Assembly (NCBI GenBank): GCA_934454215.1
Contig: CAKSGG010000163.1
Location: 1 to 6,731 of the forward strand
Source of the DNA: an uncultured Clostridia bacterium
Lineage (GTDB): Bacteria; Bacillota; Clostridia; UBA1381
Reading direction: 5' to 3'
Length of the DNA: 6,731 bases
Part shown: positions 1-5,292 of the stretch, in pieces
How positions within the stretch are numbered: the first letter of the stretch is position 1
How the letters are laid out: every line of letters begins with the position of its first letter
Position numbers and translations under genes: made by a program
Notes under the pieces: model-generated
The model's database searches: none
What the model saw: only the letters and a program-made list of their open reading frames with translations
Told to the model about the DNA's origin: nothing

Positions 1-1340
1 GTACAGGTAAGAAAGATAAAGTAGATTTTATTCTCGGGAATGGCAGAAATGCGATGTCGGACGGGCATATGAACTGGTCGGGGCAGGATAAAGAAATGCT
101 GACTGCCGGAATAATACTGAACGGCGAAAACGGTGAAGAGCTCGGCAGAGTGTTTTTTCTGGTCAGCAATGAAATATTTGATGATATAATGCCTGTTAAA
201 GACGATGAAAGAGTATTTGTGTGCGATGAAAACGGTGTTGTTATTATATCCGATGATGACGGACTTGCGCCGAATGATAATCTGTGGAATTATTCGATTG
301 AGCTTAATAATTTTATATATAATTCAGACAGCAATAATTGTTATGTTGAGCTTGGCGGGGAAAATTACATAGCGGTAAAATACAAATCGCAGTTTATGGG
401 CTGGTATTTTGTGAAGATTGTTAAAAGCGTTGAATTTATGCGTAATGTAAGACTTATTACCACGGTTTCATTGGCAATAGGATTATGTGCGCTTGTTGTG
501 ATTTTTTTGATATATATGTTTATAATCAGACGTCTTTTTAAACCCGTCGGAGAGATTGACAGAGCAATGAGAAGCGTTGTGTCGGACGATTTTAATATAA
601 AATTGGATATACATACAAAGGACGAGTTTGCCATAATCGGTAAAGGCTTTAACCGTATGGTTGATGAAATAAAAAAGCTTGTGAATGATATGCAGAAAAG
701 CAATGATGAGAAAATGAGGCTTGAAATTGAAACGCTGCAATATCAGATAAATCCGCATTTTTTATATAATATTCTTGCGGCGGTAAGGTTTACGGCATTA
801 AAAAAAGGGGAAAAAGACGTTGCGGATATGCTGCTTAAGTTAAACAGGCTGTTCCGTATGAAACTGAAGGATGCAGGAAAAAATGTGGCGCTTTATGATG
901 ATATAAACACAATGAAGGATTATGTTGATTTGTTGAATTTGAGATATGATAACGGAATAGATTTTATTTTTGACATATCGGAGGATTCAAAATATTGTAA
1001 AATCCCGGGGCTTATATTGCAGCCGCTTATAGAAAATGCCGTTACACACGGAGTTGCGGCAAGAGTAAGAAATAAAGAAAAAGCGGAAGTGAAAATTACA
1101 TCATGTATAGAAAATAATGTTTTGAAAATAAGCGTTTACGATAACGGTATCGGTATGGACGATGAAACGGTACAAAAACTTATGAACGGAAGTGAAACGG
1201 AGACGGAAAGAATAGGCTTTGCAAACGTAAGAAAGAGACTGCGCTATCACTACGGAGATGATTTGAAGGTGTATATAGACAGCGCAGAGAACGAATATAC
1301 AAATGTTATAATTTCGATAAAAAACCATAAAATATCATAA
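1..1340 (+). CDS. Sensor histidine kinase, YesM/LytS type (5'-partial)
   Basis: This is a membrane kinase that should sense an extracellular signal, probably a sugar, and phosphorylate a partner AraC-type response regulator. The frame is open to the left edge (first full codon at 3), and the first transmembrane helix expected for the family is missing, so the start lies upstream and the ATG at 54 is unlikely to be the true start. Numbering from that ATG: the end of an extracellular Cache-like sensor (about 1-130, with a DENGVVIIS strand-turn near 58-66), a transmembrane helix (134-158), a HAMP linker (159-212), and the phospho-acceptor motif QINPHFLYN (231-239, His235). The GHKL ATPase follows, with N-box LQPLIENAVTHG (322-333, Asn328), G1 box DNGIGM (363-368) and a G2-like IGFANVRKRL (387-396). 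All key residues for phosphotransfer and ATP binding are present. The visible 445 codons compare with roughly 580 for complete relatives. No response regulator is in the window; it is probably just upstream. Family assignment is secure; the ligand is unknown. Confidence 0.93.
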   Translation, partial: TGKKDKVDFILGNGRNAMSDGHMNWSGQDKEMLTAGIILNGENGEELGRVFFLVSNEIFDDIMPVKDDERVFVCDENGVVIISDDDGLAPNDNLWNYSIELNNFIYNSDSNNCYVELGGENYIAVKYKSQFMGWYFVKIVKSVEFMRNVRLITTVSLAIGLCALVVIFLIYMFIIRRLFKPVGEIDRAMRSVVSDDFNIKLDIHTKDEFAIIGKGFNRMVDEIKKLVNDMQKSNDEKMRLEIETLQYQINPHFLYNILAAVRFTALKKGEKDVADMLLKLNRLFRMKLKDAGKNVALYDDINTMKDYVDLLNLRYDNGIDFIFDISEDSKYCKIPGLILQPLIENAVTHGVAARVRNKEKAEVKITSCIENNVLKISVYDNGIGMDDETVQKLMNGSETETERIGFANVRKRLRYHYGDDLKVYIDSAENEYTNVIISIKNHKIS

Positions 1341-1355
1341 TTAGTCATTAATTAG
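1326..1355 (+). repeat. Three tandem CAT-AT-rich 10-bp repeats, possible operator
   Basis: Three units beginning with CAT follow each other at exactly 10 bp: CATAAAATAT (1326), CATAATTAGT (1336) and CATTAATTAG (1346). Units two and three share CATAATTAG if one T insertion is allowed, and TAATTA occurs at 1338-1343 and 1349-1354. The repeats span the end of the kinase gene and run over the candidate -35 region of the importer promoter. This is where an AraC-type regulator paired with a YesM kinase could bind. The block is AT-rich, so a chance origin is possible. Confidence 0.3.
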
Positions 1356-1376
1356 AACGCATTGTTAAGCTATAAT
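1348..1376 (+). promoter_or_regulatory. Candidate sigma-A promoter of the importer operon
   Basis: A perfect -10 box TATAAT lies at 1371-1376. Seventeen bases upstream the best -35 is TTAATT (1348-1353), which matches TTGACA at only three positions, and there is no TG extension. A perfect -10 with a poor -35 is typical of activator-dependent promoters, which fits a two-component system controlling the transporter. The predicted start near 1383 would leave an untranslated leader of about 47 bases. Transcription continuing from the kinase gene is also possible, since no terminator is visible between them. Confidence 0.45.
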
Positions 1377-1397
1377 ATCAGTAAAGATTATGTTAAA

Positions 1398-1413
1398 GCC
1401 GCACAGCAGCGGC
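1398..1413 (+). promoter_or_regulatory. GC hairpin in the leader of the first permease
   Basis: GCCGC (1398-1402) and GCGGC (1409-1413) form a perfect 5-bp all-GC stem with a 6-base loop. It is the most GC-rich spot in an otherwise AT-rich gap and ends six bases before the ribosome binding site. No run of T follows, so it is not a normal intrinsic terminator. It might stabilise the message 5' end or affect translation. Its role is inferred only from position. Confidence 0.3.
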
Positions 1414-1418
1414 GGAAC

Positions 1419-1423
1419 GGAGG
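1419..1423 (+). promoter_or_regulatory. Ribosome binding site that fixes a GTG start
   Basis: GGAGG stands six bases before the GTG at 1430. The next in-frame ATG (1463) is preceded only by an A-rich stretch with no such motif, so the GTG is the supported start of the first permease. Confidence 0.8.
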
Positions 1424-1429
1424 CTTAAC

Positions 1430-2359
1430 GTGAAACCGAAACTTAAAAAAAATACTGAAAAAATGAGTATTGCGGAGGATTTTAAAACCTATAAAGACAT
1501 ATACATATTACTTTTGCCGGCAATAATACTTGTGTTTATATTTTCATATCTGCCGATACCCGGACTTATAATATCTTTTATGGATTATGATTTTCTTCTG
1601 GGATTTAAAAGCCCGTGGGTGGGACTGGCTAATTTTAAGGAAATATTCACATTGCCAAGCTTTACATCATCAATTTTAAATACGGTAAAGCTGAGCGTGC
1701 TTAATCTTACGATAGTGTTTATAGTGCCGATAATATTTGCACTGCTGTTAAATGAGCTGAGAAATATCATTTTTAAAAGAGTTGTACAGACGGTAAGTTA
1801 TCTTCCTCACTTTTTCTCGTGGGCGTCGGTATTGGGAATATCGTATACTCTGTTTGCAAAATACGGTGGATTAAACTCACTCATTTCGTATTTTGACCCG
1901 ACGCATGAAAGAGTAATGTGGCTTACAATCCAAAAATATTTCGTCCCGAATGTTGTTGCGCTGACAATATGGAAGAATATGGGGTGGGACACAATCATAT
2001 ATCTTGCGGCGATGTCTGGTATTGACCAAGGCTTGTATGAGGCGGCGGAAATTGACGGAGCAGGAAGATTAAGACAGTGTTTTCACGTTACAATCCCAGG
2101 GCTTATTCCGACAATTACAATTCTGTTTATAATGGCAACGGGAAGAATATTTACGGATAATTTTGAATTGATATACGGACTTCAAAATACGTTTATCGAC
2201 TTTGAGGTTATATCAACACTTACATATAAATACGGCTTAAAGAACGGCGAATATTCAATGGCTACCGCTTTGAGTATGTTCCAGGGCGTTGTTAATCTTA
2301 TTTTGATAGTATGCACGAATTACATATCAAAGAAATTTAACGAAACTTCACTTTGGTAA
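1430..2359 (+). CDS. ABC sugar importer permease, LplB/YteP-like
   Basis: This is one of the two membrane-spanning subunits of a carbohydrate ABC importer; it forms half of the channel through which the sugar delivered by the lipoprotein passes. The 309-residue product has the family's usual size. It starts with a basic cytoplasmic tail (MKPKLKKNTEK), then shows about six hydrophobic segments (near 24-50, 84-107, 122-143, 173-193, 225-245 and 280-299). The EAA loop that docks onto the ATPase is clear at 204-227: EAAEIDGAG, then TIPGLIP. It ends in FNETSLW, a tail style common in LplB-type permeases. It starts with GTG. It is first of a three-gene importer set, with the second permease 17 bases downstream. 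Family and role are secure. The substrate is not readable; relatives carry pectin-derived, xylan-derived or other oligosaccharides. Confidence 0.93.
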   Translation: MKPKLKKNTEKMSIAEDFKTYKDIYILLLPAIILVFIFSYLPIPGLIISFMDYDFLLGFKSPWVGLANFKEIFTLPSFTSSILNTVKLSVLNLTIVFIVPIIFALLLNELRNIIFKRVVQTVSYLPHFFSWASVLGISYTLFAKYGGLNSLISYFDPTHERVMWLTIQKYFVPNVVALTIWKNMGWDTIIYLAAMSGIDQGLYEAAEIDGAGRLRQCFHVTIPGLIPTITILFIMATGRIFTDNFELIYGLQNTFIDFEVISTLTYKYGLKNGEYSMATALSMFQGVVNLILIVCTNYISKKFNETSLW

Positions 2360-2364
2360 GAAAG

Positions 2365-2370
2365 AAAGGG
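2365..2370 (+). promoter_or_regulatory. Ribosome binding site that decides the second permease start
   Basis: AAAGGG lies six bases before the ATG at 2377. A longer in-frame reading from a TTG at 2353 would overlap the first permease's stop codon and has no such motif in front of it, so 2377 is preferred. The site is only a partial match to the full consensus. Confidence 0.65.
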
Positions 2371-2376
2371 ATAGCA

Positions 2377-3285
2377 ATGAAAAACAGAAGTATATCATAC
2401 AGAATATTTAATGTATTTAATATAATCCTTATGACGCTTATAATGCTTGTTACAATAATTCCGCTTTGGATAACGGTTGTGCAGTCGCTTAACGAGGGAA
2501 CGGATACCATGCTTAGCGGAGCGGTGCTTTGGGTTAATAAGTTCACATGGGAAAATTATAAACAGCTTTTAAATGATGAGACAATGATTCGTGCGGTAGG
2601 CGTTACGCTTGCGAGAGTGGCTGTCGGAGTGCTGCTCGGAATATTTGTTCAGTTTACAACGGGTTATGCGATGTCCGTTAAGGGGTACAGATGGAAAAAG
2701 CACATAACAATGTTCTTTATGCTGCCGATGTTCTTTAACGGTGGTATAATTGCAAATTATCTGCTGTATTCAAACATGGGCTTGCTCGATAATTTTTTGG
2801 TTTACATACTTCCGGCATTGTTTTCGTTTTATAATGTTATCGTTATAAAGTCATTTATTGATTCGTCAATTCCTGCAAGCTTGTTTGAAAGTGCAAGGCT
2901 TGACGGAGCAAGTGAAATGAAGATAGTATGGCAGATTGCATTTCCGCTTTCAACGCCTATTATGGCAACGATAGGCTTATGGCTTGCGGTGAGCCATTGG
3001 AATGATTACACATCAACCATGTACTATATAATAACGAATACAGGCTTGCAGACACTGCAATATAAGCTTGTCAGCCTTATAAAGGAAACGGAAAGAATAC
3101 AGCAAATGCTTGCGGCAGCGGCACAGGAGGGGAAAATTTCGGAGGTGCAGAATACCGTAACATTTACTTCAGATTCGCTTGTTGCGGCTCAGGTTGTACT
3201 GACAACCCTGCCGATAGTTATAGTATATCCGTTCTTGCAAAAATATTTTGTCAAGGGTATAACTCTTGGCTCGGTAAAGGAATAA
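2377..3285 (+). CDS. ABC sugar importer permease, LplC/YtcP-like
   Basis: This is the second membrane subunit of the importer, pairing with the LplB-like permease to form the channel. From the ATG it has 302 residues, the normal family length. It opens with MKNRSISYRIFN, resembling the short basic lead usual in LplC-type permeases. Hydrophobic segments lie near 11-36, 74-99, 109-131, 139-162, 187-206 and 269-288. The ATPase-docking loop is at 171-194: ESARLDGAS, then FPLSTP; the second position is Ser instead of the commoner Ala. The long segment between the last two helices (about 222-266, Gln/Glu/Ala-rich) and the C-terminal GITLGSVKE are family hallmarks. It lies 17 bases after the first permease and 30 before the binding protein, so the three are surely co-transcribed. 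An upstream TTG start (2353) would add eight residues and is less likely. Confidence 0.93.
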   Translation: MKNRSISYRIFNVFNIILMTLIMLVTIIPLWITVVQSLNEGTDTMLSGAVLWVNKFTWENYKQLLNDETMIRAVGVTLARVAVGVLLGIFVQFTTGYAMSVKGYRWKKHITMFFMLPMFFNGGIIANYLLYSNMGLLDNFLVYILPALFSFYNVIVIKSFIDSSIPASLFESARLDGASEMKIVWQIAFPLSTPIMATIGLWLAVSHWNDYTSTMYYIITNTGLQTLQYKLVSLIKETERIQQMLAAAAQEGKISEVQNTVTFTSDSLVAAQVVLTTLPIVIVYPFLQKYFVKGITLGSVKE

Positions 3286-3300
3286 ATTCAAGTAAATATA

Positions 3301-3308
3301 AAAGGAGG
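3301..3308 (+). promoter_or_regulatory. Consensus ribosome binding site of the binding protein
   Basis: AAAGGAGG is a perfect full-length match to the anti-Shine-Dalgarno complement, seven bases before the ATG at 3316. It is the strongest site in the window, which fits the need for more binding protein than permease in ABC importers. Confidence 0.85.
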
Positions 3309-3315
3309 AAAAAAT

Positions 3316-5184
3316 ATGTTAAAAAGAAATGTTTCAGCGGCTTTGGCATTTATATTGTCGGTTTCGGTATTGTCGGGCTGCGGCAAAAAAGAATCGGAGG
3401 TATCAAAGAATATAAAAATACCTCAGCTTGGACTTATGGGTAATGAAGCAGAGGATTCATCGGATATGCCCGATTGGGAGGGTGAGCAGTTGTCTTTGAC
3501 GTATTGGGACGCATCACAGTTTAATTCAAGGTCTTTGGGTAAAAAGGCGGAGCAGGACGTTGTTACTCCCGAAATTAAACGTGTTACGGGAGTAAGCTTT
3601 GACCCCGAAAAATCATTTGATAACGGCGGTGAATCAATGGAAAACAAGGTTGCAAAATTAAGTGCCGCAAATGCGTGGCCTGACGTTATTCATTTCGGTC
3701 AAAAAGCGATTATCGATAAGCTTGCCGATGCGAATATTGTATATGATTTAAAACCGTATCTTGAGGACTACTGCCCCAATATTGTTCAAATGCTGAAAAA
3801 TGCGGGAATTTACGAATATGTTTTAAATCAGCGTGCAGACGGAAAGGTTGTAAGATTACCGTATATAATTAACTTTGATTTGCGCTATCCCGATATGAGC
3901 GAGGAAGATAAGCTTAAAGTTACAAATAATTATCAGACAAGAAACCATGTTTGGGTTAGAGACGATATTTTAAAAATGGTTTATCCGAATGCAAAAACAC
4001 AGGACGAAATAGAACAGATATATCTTGATAAGGGTGAGTTTACGGAAGAGGACGTAACCGACGTAACGTTTAAGTCGAGAGATGAATATGTTGATTTTCT
4101 GAAAAAAGTAAACGACTTGAATATAACGGAGGGAACGCAGAAGGTTTATCCGGGTTATATTGCGTCGGGAACGGACAACTGGAATGTTCTTGCGCTTATG
4201 GGCTGTCTCTACGGTCAAAACGCAAATAATTCATATGATACAAATTATTTTACTTATTGGGATAAGGACACAAAGAGAATAGAATATAAATTCAAACAGC
4301 CGGAGTTTAAAACTATACTGAAGGATTGGACGGAGCTTGTAAGAGAGGATATTTTATCAAAGGAATCACTGGTTGATAACCGTTCGACTTTTGAACAAAA
4401 GCGCGATAACGGATTGTATGCGGTTGTTTATGCAAATGACCAGCCGAATGATTCGACAATAAAGTCAAGCGGCAAAAAATTCCGTTACAGAAAAGTGTTT
4501 ATTGATATAGAACCGAACGATAAAAAATATATGTTCTCAACGGGAGTACCTGTAAGCGATGATTTTTCTGTTGTAAAGAATAATGTGAACGAAAATCAAT
4601 TAAAGCAGATTCTCACATATTATGATTATATGCTTTCAAATGCGGGCATGAAACTGACTGTCTGGGGACCGAGAAGTGCCGGATTATTTGAAGAGGACGA
4701 AAACGGAAACAGAAAATATAAAGATAAAGACCTTGAAAAATGTATGGTATATGATGAACAAAACGAAAGAAATGTTTATTATAATCTTTGGTACGGCGGA
4801 CTTACGGCATGGCCGGGCTATGCGGGAACGGACGTGAACGAATTTGCACCGAAGATTATGTATAACGCCGAAAGAACGGCGGGAGAGGCAAATAAATATT
4901 TTTCAATGAGCAAGTTCCGCCCTTTAGAAATAACAAAATCAATTTCGCCCGATATTTACAGAATTGATGACGATAATGCAAAAAAATTCTGGCAGGCAAG
5001 AACTTCTTTTGAGGAAGCTTTATTCAAAGTATACATAACAAATAATGATGCGGAATTTGAATCTGCATATAACAATGTGTTAAGCCTTGCGGAGAGAAAC
5101 GGGCTTACGGACGACGCCTTGACGGGCATAAATGATTCGTTTGCAAATCTCCTTAATAAGGGCTTTATGGAAAATCTGAAATAA
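3316..5184 (+). CDS. Extracellular sugar-binding lipoprotein, LplA/YtcQ-like
   Basis: This is the substrate-capturing subunit of the importer, tethered to the outer face of the membrane. The start has a basic n-region (MLKRN), a hydrophobic core and a lipobox LSGC with Cys22 as the expected lipidation site, followed by a charged linker to about residue 58. The fold typical of large cluster-type solute-binding proteins follows: a first beta strand (LSLTYWDAS, 59-67), TGVSFDPEKS (91-100), the ASG/PDV-like stretch AANAWPDVIHFG (118-128), KPYLEDYCPNI (147-156), DGKVVRLPY (175-183), VWVRDDIL (212-219), and an aromatic-rich C-terminal half (WYGGLTAWPGYAG at 492-504). At 622 residues it is longer than the roughly 500-550 common in the family; some excess lies in the N-terminal linker and an acidic insert at about 225-252. 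It is the last gene before an inverted repeat that may end the operon. Family is secure; the ligand is not identifiable. Confidence 0.92.
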   Translation: MLKRNVSAALAFILSVSVLSGCGKKESEVSKNIKIPQLGLMGNEAEDSSDMPDWEGEQLSLTYWDASQFNSRSLGKKAEQDVVTPEIKRVTGVSFDPEKSFDNGGESMENKVAKLSAANAWPDVIHFGQKAIIDKLADANIVYDLKPYLEDYCPNIVQMLKNAGIYEYVLNQRADGKVVRLPYIINFDLRYPDMSEEDKLKVTNNYQTRNHVWVRDDILKMVYPNAKTQDEIEQIYLDKGEFTEEDVTDVTFKSRDEYVDFLKKVNDLNITEGTQKVYPGYIASGTDNWNVLALMGCLYGQNANNSYDTNYFTYWDKDTKRIEYKFKQPEFKTILKDWTELVREDILSKESLVDNRSTFEQKRDNGLYAVVYANDQPNDSTIKSSGKKFRYRKVFIDIEPNDKKYMFSTGVPVSDDFSVVKNNVNENQLKQILTYYDYMLSNAGMKLTVWGPRSAGLFEEDENGNRKYKDKDLEKCMVYDEQNERNVYYNLWYGGLTAWPGYAGTDVNEFAPKIMYNAERTAGEANKYFSMSKFRPLEITKSISPDIYRIDDDNAKKFWQARTSFEEALFKVYITNNDAEFESAYNNVLSLAERNGLTDDALTGINDSFANLLNKGFMENLK

Positions 5185-5190
5185 TCATAG

Positions 5191-5263
5191 AAAAAGGCTT
5201 TTGGCAGTTTTGCGTCAAGCAGATAATATATCTTTTTTGGAGCGGAATACCTAAAGCCTTTTT
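5191..5263 (+). terminator. 11-bp inverted repeat with long loop, possible terminator
   Basis: AAAAAGGCTTT (5191-5201) is perfectly complementary to AAAGCCTTTTT (5253-5263). It begins seven bases after the binding-protein stop, and the right arm ends in five T. Three more pairs (TAG 5188-5190 with CTA 5266-5268) can form across a two-base bulge. The A-tract/T-tract pattern is that of an intrinsic terminator usable in either direction. Weak points are the 51-base loop and a core of only three G-C pairs. The loop can form two small hairpins (GCA/TGC at 5204-5213 and AGATA/TATCT at 5221-5233). It could instead be a structured regulatory leader or a protein-binding site. Confidence 0.45.
5201..5229 (+). 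promoter_or_regulatory. Candidate promoter of the secreted-protein gene
   Basis: TTGGCA (5201-5206) matches the sigma-A -35 box at five of six positions, and 17 bases later TAATAT (5224-5229) matches the -10 at four of six. A GATAAT at 5222 matches five of six but with 15-base spacing. A start near 5236 would give a leader of about 57 bases. This would let the secreted protein be made separately from the importer. The prediction is by motif alone in AT-rich DNA. Confidence 0.4.
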
Positions 5264-5277
5264 AGCTAAAATTATCG

Positions 5278-5283
5278 AAAGGA
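5278..5283 (+). promoter_or_regulatory. Ribosome binding site of the secreted-protein gene
   Basis: AAAGGA lies nine bases before the ATG at 5293, which begins a basic-then-hydrophobic signal peptide. This supports that start. An out-of-frame ATG at 5283 touches the site and leads to a frame that closes after about 35 codons. Confidence 0.7.
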
Positions 5284-5292
5284 TGAATTATA

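Noticed and set aside
365..758. Overlapping minus-strand open frames opposite the kinase HAMP and transmembrane region.
   Set aside because: They mirror the AT-rich coding strand; their hydrophobic, low-complexity translations are what reverse reading of such codons yields.
1200..1241. Kinase G2 box reads RIGFANV and not the fuller GxGL form, suggesting a defective ATPase.
   Set aside because: IGL/IGF followed by NVRxRL is common in YesM-type kinases, and the N-box and G1 box are intact, so it is probably active.
1391..1406. Possible catabolite-repression (cre) site resembling TGTTAAAGCCGCACA.
   Set aside because: The central CG and spacing do not fit the consensus without an insertion, so the match is too poor to annotate.
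2353..2376. TTG start giving an eight-residue N-terminal extension of the second permease.
   Set aside because: It overlaps the end of the first permease, has no ribosome binding site, and the ATG at 2377 has AAAGGG at good spacing and a family-like N-terminus.
3124..3147. Two strong ribosome-site-like motifs (AGGAGGGG and GGAGGTG) inside the second permease.
   Set aside because: No start codon at suitable spacing opens a sizeable frame after them; they encode the conserved Gln/Glu/Gly-rich segment of the permease.
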